Part shown: piece after piece, positions 8,866-17,353 of the stretch
How the letters are laid out: each line of letters opens with the position of its first letter
Numbering within the stretch: the first letter of the stretch is position 1
Assembly: GCA_017302435.1 (NCBI GenBank)
Contig: JAFLDL010000014.1
Span: 31,264 to 95,263 of the forward strand
Reading direction: 5' to 3'
DNA length: 64,000 nucleotides
Source of the DNA: Candidatus Accumulibacter necessarius
Lineage (GTDB): Bacteria > Pseudomonadota > Gammaproteobacteria > Burkholderiales > Rhodocyclaceae
Notes under the pieces: generated by a model
What the model was told of the DNA's origin: nothing
Database searches by the model: none
Seen by the model: the letters and a program-made list of their open reading frames with translations, nothing else
Made by a program: the position numbers and the translations under genes

Positions 8866-8875
8866 CCTGATCATG
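8866..8875. repeat. Right 10-bp target duplication of the nested IS (CCTGATCATG)
   Basis: Exact partner of 6483-6492. ISAs1 coding sequence resumes immediately after it (GRIETRRI). Confidence 0.85.
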
Positions 8876-9357
8876 GACGCATCGAAACCCGACGGATTTA
8901 GTGCAGTACCGCGCTAAATTCCTATGTCGATTTCCCGCACGTTGGCCAAGTCTTCCTGATTGAGCGCGAGGTCGTCCACAAGAAAAGCAGGAAGCGAACG
9001 CTCGAAACCGCACTCGGGGTCACGAGTCGCCCTCCCGAACAAGCCGGGCCAAAACGTCTTATCGAAATCAACCGCGGCCACTGGACCATCGAAAACCGTT
9101 GCCACTATGTCATCGACTGGAACTTCGACGAGGACCGGAGCCGCATCCGAACCGGCCACGGTCCCGCGAACCTCTCCCGCCTTCGCCGATTCGCCGTCGG
9201 TATCCTTCACCACTTCTCGGACGGCAAGACCAGCATCACGCAAAAAATGGCCCACCTGAACCGCAACATCCGCTTGGTCTTTGACTATCTGCGGATGACC
9301 ACAAACTCCGTCGGCAACACCAACGCATGAAATCAGCCGGAGAACAAATTTACCGTG

Positions 9358-9367
9358 CCCGATCAGG
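9358..9367. repeat. Right 10-bp target duplication of the ISAs1-type element (CCCGATCAGG)
   Basis: Exact partner of 5056-5065, directly outside the right inverted repeat. Confidence 0.82.
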
Positions 9368-9446
9368 GAGTGCGCTGTCGGCGCCAGAACCGCCAGTCAC
9401 GGGGATACGGGGTATGGGCTGGCGGGATGGCGCGAGCGCGCAGGCA

Positions 9447-9492
9447 CCGGTAACTGAAAGCGGCGCCCGCAGGCGCCGCTTTCAGTTACCGG
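9447..9492 (-). terminator. Long hairpin downstream of rpsT
   Basis: A perfect 21-bp stem (9447-9467 with 9472-9492) closes a 4-nt loop, 13 nt after the rpsT stop. No T-run follows on the rpsT strand, so it may stabilise or end the transcript by another route rather than act as a standard intrinsic terminator. Confidence 0.6.
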
Positions 9493-9504
9493 GCGGAACG
9501 TGAA

Positions 9505-9774
9505 CTAGGACGCGGCCAGGCCCTTGATCTGGGCCGATAGGCGGCTCTTGTGCCGCGCGGCCTTGTTCTTGTGGATGATCTTCTTGTCGGCAATACGGTC
9601 GATCACCGACACCGACTGCAGGTAAATACTCTGGGCCGCAGCCTGGTCGCCAGCCACAATGGCCTTCTGTACACGCTTGACCGCCGTGCGCAGGCTGGAG
9701 CGCAGGCTGGCGTTGTGGGCGCGCTGCTTGACGGCTTGGCGAGCCCGCTTGCGGGCTTGTGCGCTATTGGCCAT
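9505..9774 (-). CDS. rpsT: 30S ribosomal protein S20
   Basis: The 89-residue basic protein starts [18 protein letters not shown] and contains the S20 signature [18 protein letters not shown]20 binds 16S rRNA early in assembly of the small subunit. The length is standard. It stands alone as a single-gene unit between the mobile element and the first porin, as in many proteobacteria. Confidence 0.97.
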   Translation of the reverse strand: MANSAQARKRARQAVKQRAHNASLRSSLRTAVKRVQKAIVAGDQAAAQSIYLQSVSVIDRIADKKIIHKNKAARHKSRLSAQIKGLAAS

Positions 9775-9934
9775 GGTTGATTATCCCTATGAAAACTGGT
9801 GGTGAGGTCGAAGGCTGAGCAGTATACAGAGTCACGTCGCCTGATGCAAGGCGGAGTGGCCGCCCCGATGGAATCGCGCGCAGGCTTTTCCCTCGGAAAA
9901 GAGCGTTCCGTCCCGTACGAACTCCAAGATACGA

Positions 9935-9961
9935 GGAAGAAAACGGGCGCCGAAGCGCCCG
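9935..9961 (-). terminator. Intrinsic terminator of the first porin gene
   Basis: On the minus strand CGGGCGC, loop TTCG, GCGCCCG is followed by TTTTCTTCC, 24 nt after the porin stop. The UUCG tetraloop and T-rich tail make a good intrinsic terminator. The same stem and loop follow the second porin. Confidence 0.85.
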
Positions 9962-9984
9962 CTAATTCGGACAGAGCGAGGGGA

Positions 9985-11145
9985 TCAGAAGCTGTGGCGA
10001 ATGCCGGTGCCGAAGGTGTAGTTATTCTCACCCAATGCACCGATACCCGAGGAGTCTGGCCCGCCGACAACCTGCGTTTGCACGGGGACAGAGTTTCTGT
10101 CGTTGTCAAAGTAGGTATAGGCAACGTACAAGGCAGTGCGCTTCGACAGATTGTGCGTGTACATTGCGCCCCAGCCCCAGCTATCGCCGTCCGCTGCATT
10201 TCTGTTGTCAACCGACAGCTTGCCATAGCTCAGGCCGACGACGCCATTGCTGAAAACCGGCGCGGATAGACCAACGGTCCAGATATCATTCTTCTTGCCA
10301 ATAACGTTACCATATCCGCCAAGAACGGCACCTTGGTTGTTGTTATCCAGAGCTTGGTAGCTAGCGTAGGCCTTGACAACCTTGAAGTCCCAGCTACCCC
10401 CGAGGTACCACTCGTTGATATCGTCGCCCGTGCCAGGAACACCGAAGGAGACGTTCTGACGGCTCTGATACACTGCGTCCAGATTGATCGGACCGTTCGC
10501 ATAATTTAGACCAAAACCTAACTTGCCATTATCGCTGGTCGATACGAAGTTGTCGTTGAAGCCACCGGCAGCGTCCTGGGTTTCGCCAAAACCGTAGATC
10601 GCGCTAACCGTAAAGCCAGACAGGTTGTTGCTGGTGTAGGCGATGGAATTGTTGTATCGCGCTGGGCTGTTCGGGGTAATCGAGTTGCCAGCATAGACGC
10701 TCAAGCTGGACTGGATGCCCATATTAGTGGCTTCAAGGGCGTCGTTGTTAGCTGTCGCGTTGAAACCGGGGGCATACTGGCGACCCAGTGACACGGTACC
10801 GAAATTGCTCGACAGCCCGACGAACTGCTGGCGGGCGTTAAGACCACCGTTATTGCCGCTGCCGAGGCCGGAGTTGTTGTCTAGATACAAGCCGTACTCA
10901 AGCGTAAAAACCGCCTTCAGGCCGTTACCCAGGGCTTCTTCGCCTTTGAAACCCAGACGGTTGCCGGCAGTCACACCGCCGCCCGCGATGCCGCTAAACT
11001 TGTTCTTGCCGCCGCCGATGCCAGCGTTGCCTTGACTGTACACATAGCCCAAGTCGGCCACGCCGTACACCGTTACGCTCGTCTGGGCGAGGGCAGCACT
11101 CGAAGCCAGGCCGGCAACGGCCATTGCGATCAGTTTCTTTTTCAT
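9985..11145 (-). CDS. Gram-negative porin (trimeric general porin), copy 1
   Basis: The 386-residue precursor starts MKKKLIAMAVAGLASSAALA-Q, a clear Sec signal peptide, and continues SVTVYGVADLGYVYSQG, the N-terminal strand of the betaproteobacterial porin family. The sequence ends in a C-terminal aromatic residue (GIRHSF), the BAM recognition signal. KGEEALGNGLKAVFTLEYGL and ARQQFVGLSSNFGTVSLGRQ are conserved barrel and constriction-loop segments. An AGGAG is 9 nt before the ATG at 11145; the longer frame to 11322 is rejected because it would bury the signal peptide. It is a tandem paralogue of the gene at 11644-12738. Confidence 0.92.
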   Translation of the reverse strand: MKKKLIAMAVAGLASSAALAQTSVTVYGVADLGYVYSQGNAGIGGGKNKFSGIAGGGVTAGNRLGFKGEEALGNGLKAVFTLEYGLYLDNNSGLGSGNNGGLNARQQFVGLSSNFGTVSLGRQYAPGFNATANNDALEATNMGIQSSLSVYAGNSITPNSPARYNNSIAYTSNNLSGFTVSAIYGFGETQDAAGGFNDNFVSTSDNGKLGFGLNYANGPINLDAVYQSRQNVSFGVPGTGDDINEWYLGGSWDFKVVKAYASYQALDNNNQGAVLGGYGNVIGKKNDIWTVGLSAPVFSNGVVGLSYGKLSVDNRNAADGDSWGWGAMYTHNLSKRTALYVAYTYFDNDRNSVPVQTQVVGGPDSSGIGALGENNYTFGTGIRHSF

Positions 11146-11590
11146 GCAGGTCAACTCCTGAAAGTTTAAGAAAGCCAAAAAAGTTCTCTCCCCAAGCTCA
11201 CCCGCTAATCTAGCGAAACCGTCGGGATGATTTGAGGCAAGTTTGGCAGCTAGCGAACGCTTAAGCAAGCCTGCTCCGCTTTGAAGGAGATGGGAGGGAG
11301 ATTTTTGTTGCACTTCTGCCACATCGGCGGCACAGCCTTGCCCACACCCGATGCGGACATTCGCTCTGTGGCTGGCAGCCGCTGAGTAGTTCCACGCGGC
11401 GGGTCTCTGGATGGAGGGGTCGCCAATCCCGCTTTGGAAGGAAAAATCGGCATTGCCGGCAGCTACTCTGGCGAGGCCCCTGCCATACCACCCGGCATGC
11501 CGGGCCGCTGGCCGTTCGCAAAGTTGAGCATAGCCCGATGTTCGCCCACAGGTGGCTTTCCACCTCCTGGGTCACGCCCATACTCGGTAC
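11146..11590. other. Porin intergenic region
   Basis: About 445 bp separate porin 1 from the terminator of porin 2. I see no supported gene. It must hold the promoter of porin 1 on the minus strand, but no -35/-10 pair is convincing. Confidence 0.5.
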
Positions 11591-11618
11591 AAAAAAACGG
11601 GCGCCGAAGCGCCCGTTT
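11591..11618 (-). terminator. Intrinsic terminator of the second porin gene
   Basis: On the minus strand AAACGGGCGC, loop TTCG, GCGCCCGTTT runs into seven T residues. It starts 25 nt after the porin stop and is nearly identical to the porin 1 terminator. Confidence 0.92.
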
Positions 11619-11643
11619 GCGGAACAGAACCGCGGAAGTTGTA

Positions 11644-12738
11644 TTAGAACGAGTGACGCACACCAGCCAGGAAGGTGTTGCTGTCTTCGCCGCGAGCGCC
11701 AGTGAGCGACAAGCCGGCAACCGGGCCAGTCGGCCTGGAATCGCGGTCGTTGCTACCCCAAACGTAGCCGGCATAGAGAGTGGTGCGCTTCGAGAAGTTG
11801 TAGGTATAGGCGAGGGCAAAGGAGTCGGACTTGCCGTCGATTACGCCGGCATCATAGTCGGTCTGCGCATAGCCCACATGGATATTGCTGTTACCGAACG
11901 GGATGACGGCACCAAGCGACCACGTACTATTGTCGTTATTCGTGACGTTCTTGTCATTCTGATCCTGGTAGCTGGCCATGAGCTTGACGAACTTGAGGTC
12001 GAAGCTACCGCCGACGTACCATTCGTTGATATCGTTGCCGCCGAAGGCCGTTACATTCTGGCGAACTTGATAAACACCGTCGACGTTGAAGGCACCAGCA
12101 GCAAAGTTGGCACCAAGACCCCAGCGGCCGTTATCGCTGGTCGATACAAAGTTGTCGTTGAAGCCACCGGCAGCGTCCTGGGTTTCGCCAAACGAATAGA
12201 TCGCCTTACCCGTGAAGCCACCCCAGTTCGGGGAGGTGTAGGTCATGGCGTTGTCCCAGCGGGCACCGCTGTTCGGGGTAATAGTATTCCCGGCCTGCTG
12301 GCTCAGGTACGATTGCGGGGCAAAAAGGGCACCGCCAAAGGCGTCATTGTTGGCCGTGGCCAAGTACGCCGGGGCATACTGCCGACCAAGGGCGGCGGTA
12401 CCGAAAGCGCCCGAAAGGCCGACGAACTGTTGACGAGCGAACAGGCCGCCCGAGCCGCTGCCGACACCGGTGTTGTTGTCGAGGTTGAGCGAGTATTCGA
12501 GGGTGAAGATGGCCTTCAGGCCATTGCCCAGCGCTTCTTCGCCTTTGAAGCCGAGGCGCGAACCGCTCAGCAGGCCCGACTGGACGCCGCTGAACTTGTT
12601 GGTGCCGCTACCGGCAGCGTCGCCCTGGCTATAGACATAGCCGGCGTCGGCGATACCGTACATGGTGACGTTGGTCTGGGCAAAAGCAGCGCCCGAGGCC
12701 AGGCTGGCGACTGCCAGTGCGATGAGTTTCTTTTGCAT
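11644..12738 (-). CDS. Gram-negative porin (trimeric general porin), copy 2
   Basis: The 364-residue precursor has a signal peptide MQKKLIALAVASLASGAAFA-Q, the start TNVTMYGIADAGYVYSQGD, and the C-terminal phenylalanine (GVRHSF) that directs barrel assembly. AGGAG precedes the ATG by 8 nt. It is clearly homologous along its length to copy 1, and a 62-bp internal stretch is almost identical in DNA. It would form passive channels for small hydrophilic solutes in the outer membrane. Substrate preference cannot be read from the sequence. Confidence 0.92.
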   Translation of the reverse strand: MQKKLIALAVASLASGAAFAQTNVTMYGIADAGYVYSQGDAAGSGTNKFSGVQSGLLSGSRLGFKGEEALGNGLKAIFTLEYSLNLDNNTGVGSGSGGLFARQQFVGLSGAFGTAALGRQYAPAYLATANNDAFGGALFAPQSYLSQQAGNTITPNSGARWDNAMTYTSPNWGGFTGKAIYSFGETQDAAGGFNDNFVSTSDNGRWGLGANFAAGAFNVDGVYQVRQNVTAFGGNDINEWYVGGSFDLKFVKLMASYQDQNDKNVTNNDNSTWSLGAVIPFGNSNIHVGYAQTDYDAGVIDGKSDSFALAYTYNFSKRTTLYAGYVWGSNDRDSRPTGPVAGLSLTGARGEDSNTFLAGVRHSF

Positions 12739-13026
12739 TGTGAATCTCCTCTAGGTTGAGATCGATGAAGCGGACCACTGCCTCACCAAACTGGACCTCT
12801 CGAAAAAGAAACGAGAAGTTGGAGCGATTTTGGCAAACGGCGATGGGCGTAGCAAGTTCCGTGAACGCTTTCAGTGGTGGCGCGCGGGCATTTGTTGGTT
12901 TTTCGCAACAGGCGTCGGAATTTTCACTCAGAGCCGCGCGGCAGGGGGAGGGGCTGAAGAACGAGCAAGCCAAGCCGCTCCGGTCAAGTCCCCACCTTGC
13001 CGGAGGAAGGGGCAGGAAGTAAAATT
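12739..13026. other. Intergenic region upstream of porin 2 and the toxin-antitoxin pair
   Basis: Nearly 300 bp between the divergent porin 2 and antitoxin genes. Short overlapping open frames on both strands have no recognisable protein features. It should contain both promoters, but I could not define either from the sequence. Confidence 0.45.
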
Positions 13027-13051
13027 CCGACTCGCATTCTTACTAGTCGGA
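13026..13051. promoter_or_regulatory. 7-bp inverted repeat before the antitoxin gene (candidate autoregulatory operator)
   Basis: TCCGACT (13026-13032) and AGTCGGA (13045-13051) are separated by 12 nt and end just before the antitoxin start; the right arm overlaps its GGAG ribosome binding site. Antitoxins with an AbrB/MazE fold commonly bind such dyads in their own promoters. Confidence 0.45.
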
Positions 13052-13059
13052 GTCCTCAG

Positions 13060-13308
13060 ATGCGCGTCACCAGCAAAGGTCAGGTCACCATCCCGCAAGC
13101 AATCCGCAACGCAGCCGGCCTGCTGCCGAATACGGAGGTCCAGGTGGTTTACGAAAACGATCAGGTCATACTTCGTGTGGCCAGCCATAACCGGCGGGCA
13201 AAATTGGAAGCGGCCTTAAAGAGTGCGCGTGCCGTGCCACTGACGCCGGCTTTCCGTGGTAAGTCTGCGGACGAGATCATGGCATTTCTGAGGGACTCGC
13301 TATCGTGA
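13060..13308 (+). CDS. AbrB/MazE-fold antitoxin
   Basis: The 82-residue protein starts MRVTSKGQVTIPQAIRNAAG, the swapped-hairpin SpoVT/AbrB DNA-binding motif, followed by VQVVYENDQVILRV. The C-terminal half (RGKSADEIMAFLRDSLS) is the expected toxin-binding tail. It would bind and neutralise the neighbouring PIN toxin and repress its own operon. GGAG lies 8 nt before the ATG at 13060; a longer in-frame start at 12997 lacks support. It overlaps the toxin start by 4 nt. Confidence 0.88.
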   Translation: MRVTSKGQVTIPQAIRNAAGLLPNTEVQVVYENDQVILRVASHNRRAKLEAALKSARAVPLTPAFRGKSADEIMAFLRDSLS

Positions 13309-13718
13309 CGACGGTACTGGTTGACTCGTGCGTCATCATCGATCTTCTGGCGGCCGAAAGCGACTGGTACGAATGGGCGATGGCGACGATATCGGCACTC
13401 TCCGAGTCCCGAGCTCTGGCGATCAACCAGATAATCTACGCTGAAATCGCCGCCGTATACGACACGCCGGCCGATCTGGAGCTGGCGCTGGCCCCGTTTG
13501 AGTTCATCCGCCTGTCGTTGCCTTGGGAGGCAGCCTTCCTATCCGGTACGGCCTATCGCATTTATCGGCAGCGGGGTGGTCATCGCCGCTCTCCTTTGCC
13601 GGACTTCTACATCGGGGCTCACGCCATGACCGCCGGCATGGCACTGCTGACGCGCGACGAGACGCGGTATCGCGGTTACTTCCCACGCCTGCGGCTGATC
13701 ACTCCGACGACAGAATGA
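13305..13718 (+). CDS. vapC: VapC-type PIN-domain ribonuclease toxin
   Basis: The 137-residue PIN protein has the acidic active-site set: Asp in LVDSCVIIDLL (residues 5-15), Glu in NQIIYAEIA (about 45), Asp in LPDFYIGAHA (about 99) and the C-terminal LLTRDETRY. PIN toxins cut specific RNAs, usually tRNA or rRNA, when the antitoxin is lost. It starts with GTG overlapping the antitoxin stop, so the two are translationally coupled. The pairing of an AbrB-type antitoxin with VapC is common. Confidence 0.88.
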   Translation: MTTVLVDSCVIIDLLAAESDWYEWAMATISALSESRALAINQIIYAEIAAVYDTPADLELALAPFEFIRLSLPWEAAFLSGTAYRIYRQRGGHRRSPLPDFYIGAHAMTAGMALLTRDETRYRGYFPRLRLITPTTE

Positions 13719-13858
13719 GCGCTGATCTCGTGCCTGACTGAACCACCAGAAGTGCTCAGCATGATCTCCATCCTTTGGTGTGCTGTCCTCCAACGGTCAA
13801 CAGCGCCTCCCCCGGGTGGGCAAGCGTTGAGGCGCCTGATGTCGCTCGTACGGGGAGA

Positions 13859-14647
13859 TCAGGAAAACAGCTCGGCCAGAGCCTCGCCCGGTTCCGCGGC
13901 GCGCATGAAGGCTTCTCCGACAAGGAAGGCATTGACGCCGTGGTCGCGCATCAACTGCACATCAGCGCTGGCGAGAATGCCGCTCTCGGTGACGACGAAG
14001 CGCTCGGCCGGGATGTAAGGCAAGAGGTCAACGGTCGTCTGCAGGCTGACTTCGAAACTACGCAGGTTGCGGTTGTTGATGCCGATCAGTGGGGTGGCGA
14101 GCTGCAGGGCCAGATCGAGTTCCGGGCGATTGTGCACTTCGACCAGCACGGCCATGCCATGACTCGCGGCGATCGCCTCAAAATCGCGCATCGACGGCAG
14201 GTCGAGCGCGGCGACGATCAGCAGGATGGCGTCGGCGCCCATCGCCCGAGCTTCATGGACCTGATACGCGTCCACCAGGAAATCCTTGCGCAAGGCTGGC
14301 AGGCTGCAGGCGGCGCGCGCCGCCTGCAGATACGTCGGCGCGCCCTGGAAAAACTGATGGTCGGTGAGTACCGACAGACAGGCGGCGCCATGTTGTTCAT
14401 AGCTGGCGGCGACCGCCGCCGGACGGAAGTCGGAGCGCAGGACACCGCGCGACGGGCTGGCTTTCTTGATTTCGGCGATCACCGCCGGTTGTCCGGCGGC
14501 GATGCGCTCACGGATGGCGCCAAGGAAATCGCGCGGCGCCGGCTGACCTTCGGCCTGCGCCCGCACTTCGGCCAGCGGTCTGATCGACTTTGCAGTGGCG
14601 ACTTCATCGCGCTTGACGGACAGAATCCGGTTGAGGATGTCGCTCAT
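13859..14647 (-). CDS. trpC: Indole-3-glycerol phosphate synthase
   Basis: The TIM-barrel enzyme closes the indole ring in tryptophan synthesis (CdRP to indole-3-glycerol phosphate). The 262-residue length is standard for monofunctional TrpC. Visible motifs are [11 protein letters not shown] (catalytic Lys region, near residue 60), [37 protein letters not shown] and VTESGI. It overlaps the Uma2 gene by 4 nt (ATGA) and is last in the trpG-trpD-uma2-trpC run. Confidence 0.96.
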   Translation of the reverse strand: MSDILNRILSVKRDEVATAKSIRPLAEVRAQAEGQPAPRDFLGAIRERIAAGQPAVIAEIKKASPSRGVLRSDFRPAAVAASYEQHGAACLSVLTDHQFFQGAPTYLQAARAACSLPALRKDFLVDAYQVHEARAMGADAILLIVAALDLPSMRDFEAIAASHGMAVLVEVHNRPELDLALQLATPLIGINNRNLRSFEVSLQTTVDLLPYIPAERFVVTESGILASADVQLMRDHGVNAFLVGEAFMRAAEPGEALAELFS

Positions 14648-15246
14648 GGCTGAGCGGTCGCCGTCGGGGTCTCTGCGGCAAAGTCCTCGCGGGTGTCTTC
14701 GAGCAACGCTTCCACCGGCAGGTGCAGACCCAGCGACGCCAGCTCGACCTGATCTTCCGGGCCGTAGTCGTAAAGGACCCAGCGCTTCTCGAGGTCGCGG
14801 CGAAAGACCTCAATCCGCTGCGCCGCCAGGTCGACCAGAACAAAGTCCTGCAGACCTTCCAGCTTGCGGTAGGCGGCGAACTTGCGGCCGCAATCGAAGG
14901 CGGCGGTCGACTCGGAAAGGACTTCGGCGACCAGCAGCGGGTGGCTGACGTAATCCGGCGTCAGACGGTCACGCGGATCGTAGGTGACGACGACGTCGGG
15001 ATAGAAGAAGCAATCGGCGGCTTCAATGCGCGTCTTGACGGCTTCGACGAAAACACGGCACGGACTGCCTTTGAGTTCACGGCGCAACAGCGTGGCGAGA
15101 TTGAGCGTCGCGAGATTGTGTGACTGTCGCACGCCAACCATGGCGAACACTTCGCCGGCGATGTATTCGTGACGTTCTTCCTGTGTCTCCTCCCACGCAA
15201 GGTAGGCGGCAGCGTCGAAGCGTCCGTCAAGCATTGGCAGAGCCAT
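14644..15246 (-). CDS. Uma2 family (DUF820) PD-(D/E)XK-type protein within the trp operon
   Basis: The 200-residue protein has the Uma2 restriction-endonuclease-like fold. E(E)[14 protein letters not shown] is near residue 24, the catalytic PDVVVTYD near 83, and [15 protein letters not shown] with [20 protein letters not shown] near 105-140. Uma2 proteins are presumed nucleases of unknown role, abundant in cyanobacteria and some mobile-element-rich genomes. It has a good GGAG site 7 nt before its ATG and is coupled to trpC by a 4-nt overlap, although it has no known link to tryptophan synthesis. Confidence 0.85.
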   Translation of the reverse strand: MALPMLDGRFDAAAYLAWEETQEERHEYIAGEVFAMVGVRQSHNLATLNLATLLRRELKGSPCRVFVEAVKTRIEAADCFFYPDVVVTYDPRDRLTPDYVSHPLLVAEVLSESTAAFDCGRKFAAYRKLEGLQDFVLVDLAAQRIEVFRRDLEKRWVLYDYGPEDQVELASLGLHLPVEALLEDTREDFAAETPTATAQP

Positions 15247-15273
15247 ACCGTATCTCCCAGGCGAGGCAGTCGC

Positions 15274-16299
15274 TCAAGCCGAAAAACGCTGCGTGAAAGC
15301 GACGAACTCGTCGAGCCTGGCGCGCGCCGCACCTGAAGCAATCGCTTCAAAGGCCTTATCCACTCCGTCGGCCAGCGTGTCAGCCAGACCGCTGACGTAG
15401 ATGCTGGCGCCGGCATTCAACGCGACGATGTCACGCGCGGCGCCACCGCGGTCTTCAAGCGCGGTCAGCAACATTGCTTTCGACTCCTCGACGTTGGCCA
15501 CGCGCAATACTCTCGGGTCGTGCACCGGCAGGTTGAACTGTTCCGGATGGACGGTGTACTCCTCGACGCGACCGTTCTTCAGTTCACCGACCAGCGTCTC
15601 ACCGGAAATCGAGATCTCGTCGAGACCTTCACGGCCGAAAACCGACAGTGCGTGCGAGCTACCGAGTCGTTGCAGGACACGCACCTGGATGCCCACCAGG
15701 TCGGGATGAAAGACGCCGAGGACCTGGTTGGCCGCACTCGCCGGGTTGGTCAGTGGACCAAGGATGTTGAACAGCGTCCGCACGCCAAGCTCGCGGCGTA
15801 CCGGCCCCGCATGCTTCATCGCGCTGTGGTGGTTGGGGGCGAACATGAAGCCGATGCCGACTTCATCAACGCTGCGGCCGACCTGCTCCGGCGTCAGGTT
15901 GATATTCGCCCCGAGCGCTTCGAGAACGTCGGCGCTGCCCGATTGCGAGGAGACCGAGCGTCCGCCATGCTTGGCGACGCGTGCCCCGGCCGCGGCGGCG
16001 ACAAACATCGCCGCCGTCGAGATGTTGAAGGTTTGCGCGCCGTCGCCGCCAGTGCCGCAGGTGTCGACCAGGTGCGAGCGGTCGCTGACCCGGACCTTGG
16101 TCGAAAGCTCGCGCATGACCTGTGCTGCGGCCGAGATTTCACCTATCGTCTCTTTCTTCACACGCAGGCCAATGATGATCGCCGCCATCATGACCGGTGT
16201 TACCTCGCCACCCATGATCTGGCGCATCAGGGAAACCATCTCGTCGTGAAAGATTTCGCGGTGTTCGATGACCCGCGCCAGGGCGTCCTGAGGCTTCAT
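15274..16299 (-). CDS. trpD: Anthranilate phosphoribosyltransferase
   Basis: The enzyme joins anthranilate to PRPP in tryptophan synthesis. The 341-residue protein shows the PRPP site [17 protein letters not shown] near residue 79, [21 protein letters not shown] and [22 protein letters not shown]. The start at 16299 ([17 protein letters not shown]) overlaps the trpG stop by 4 nt and fits the family; the frame upstream inside trpG is spurious. Confidence 0.96.
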   Translation of the reverse strand: MKPQDALARVIEHREIFHDEMVSLMRQIMGGEVTPVMMAAIIIGLRVKKETIGEISAAAQVMRELSTKVRVSDRSHLVDTCGTGGDGAQTFNISTAAMFVAAAAGARVAKHGGRSVSSQSGSADVLEALGANINLTPEQVGRSVDEVGIGFMFAPNHHSAMKHAGPVRRELGVRTLFNILGPLTNPASAANQVLGVFHPDLVGIQVRVLQRLGSSHALSVFGREGLDEISISGETLVGELKNGRVEEYTVHPEQFNLPVHDPRVLRVANVEESKAMLLTALEDRGGAARDIVALNAGASIYVSGLADTLADGVDKAFEAIASGAARARLDEFVAFTQRFSA

Positions 16300-16868
16300 T
16301 GGGCTCGCTCCTCCAGGAAGTTTCGCAACAAGTCGTGGCCACACTCGGTCAGGATCGACTCCGGGTGAAACTGGACACCTTCGACCGCCAGTGTCTTGTG
16401 GCGCAGGCCCATGATTTCGCCGTCGTCGGTCCAGGCGGTCACCTCCAGGCAGGCGGGCAAGGACTTACGTTCCACGGCCAGTGAATGGTAGCGCGTACAG
16501 GTCAGCGGATTCGGCAGCCCGCGGAAGACACCCTCCTCCCCGTGATGCACCGGCGAGACTTTGCCGTGCATCAGCTTCTGCGCGTGCACGACGCGGCCGC
16601 CGAACGCCTCACCGATCGCCTGATGCCCGAGGCACACCCCGAGCAAAGGAATTCTGCCGGCAAACTCGCGAATCGCCGCCAGCGAGATGCCGGCCTGGGT
16701 CGGCGCACACGGGCCAGGTGAGATCACCAGGAAAGCGGGCTGCAGGCGAGCGATCTCGTGAAGGGATATGGCATCGTTGCGAAATACCCGGACTTCCTGC
16801 CCCAGCTCGCCAAAGTACTGTACGAGGTTGTAGGTGAAGGAGTCGTAGTTGTCAATCATCAGCAGCAT
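16296..16868 (-). CDS. trpG: Anthranilate synthase component II (glutamine amidotransferase)
   Basis: This subunit supplies ammonia from glutamine to TrpE. The 190-residue class I amidotransferase starts [19 protein letters not shown]. It contains the catalytic Cys in [16 protein letters not shown] (about residue 79) and the His-Glu pair in [13 protein letters not shown] near 170. It is the first gene of the trpG-trpD-uma2-trpC group and must have its own promoter, because trpE lies more than 6 kb away beyond opposite-strand genes. Confidence 0.96.
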   Translation of the reverse strand: MLLMIDNYDSFTYNLVQYFGELGQEVRVFRNDAISLHEIARLQPAFLVISPGPCAPTQAGISLAAIREFAGRIPLLGVCLGHQAIGEAFGGRVVHAQKLMHGKVSPVHHGEEGVFRGLPNPLTCTRYHSLAVERKSLPACLEVTAWTDDGEIMGLRHKTLAVEGVQFHPESILTECGHDLLRNFLEERAQ

Positions 16869-17353
16869 AAAGTGTCTATCCCGTCTTTCTTGTCACACGC
16901 TGCCGGCAAACTGGCGAAATTCTGTGCGCGTCCTGGTCCTGATTGCCTGCTGGCCAGAGAACCATGTAATGCCGGGCACCGGCAAGATTGGCCATTATCG
17001 CGCGTGATAGAAGTGGGCTCAAGTTTGACAGTGTTTCTCGTGCTGGCATCGACCTCGAGTGGCCCGGCGCAAGAGCAGAAATCCTGGCGCAATCTGCACC
17101 ATGCCGTTACGCAGACCGAACCCCCTACCCCTACCCCTACACAGATCCCGAGGGACCAGCTTGCAAGGTGTGATGCGCCTGCCGCCCTACTCTGGCTGAC
17201 CAGTGCCTCAGGGACGACCCGGCCCGGCTTCTCCAACCGAAGTCTGGGATGATCGGTGTGTGCGAGTGCGTCTTCTAAGGAATTCGCCGCGCAGCGCTAT
17301 ACTATCTTGCTGGCGCTTAGGCCAGCGCCGTTTGATGGCAAAGGATGCAGCCG
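16869..17353. other. Divergent intergenic region trpG / hsp20-like gene
   Basis: About 485 bp without a supported gene. It holds the promoters of trpG (minus) and the hsp20-lon genes (plus). A TATACT at 17298-17303 could be a -10 box, but no good -35 accompanies it and no heat-shock sigma-32 site is convincing. A 6-bp dyad (GCTGGC at 17309, GCCAGC at 17321) would form a small hairpin in the hsp20 leader. Three CCCCTA units occur near 17122-17140. Confidence 0.45.

Larger units (their letters stand above)
5160..9330 (+). pseudogene. DUF4338-ISAs1 fusion transposase, frameshifted and disrupted by insertion
   Basis: Residues 1-190 form a DUF4338 (DruA-like) domain with HHYLG at 28-32, ETFVDP at 130-135 and YRAANW at 143-148. 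From about residue 205 the ISAs1 transposase follows: LLPDFFAAIPDPRR, then the first DDE aspartate in MAVDGKTMR. Frame 1 ends at about 6233. The next segment (6218-6482) carries the second aspartate in ITADALLTQR, and the final segment (8866-9330) carries the glutamate in HWTIENR. Lesions: a frame change at A7 (6208-6214), C6 where C5 would keep frame (6479-6484), insertion of another IS at 6493, and TAG at 8899 where relatives are expected to have Trp. The product is therefore inactive as it stands. Confidence 0.85.
5066..9357 (+). mobile_element. ISAs1-family insertion sequence with a DUF4338 transposase, interrupted by a second IS
   Basis: Imperfect terminal inverted repeats of about 25 bp bound the element. 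The left end starts CAGGGTGGATTTGTCCTTCT at 5066; the right end, read inward from 9357, starts CACGGTAAATTTGTTCTCCG. Both are flanked by the direct repeat CCCGATCAGG. Removing the nested element and one copy of its target duplication leaves about 1.9 kb. That is roughly 0.6 kb longer than a usual ISAs1 element, and the extra length equals the DUF4338 coding segment. It sits between the pcm-like gene and rpsT and breaks no host gene. Confidence 0.85.

Noticed and set aside
11434-12759. 441-codon frame antisense to porin 2
   Set aside because: It is a shadow of the porin gene, which has a signal peptide, conserved strands, C-terminal Phe and a terminator.
17122-17140. CCCCTA repeats resembling a telomere or satellite
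   Set aside because: Only about three units in a non-coding stretch; too short to mean anything.
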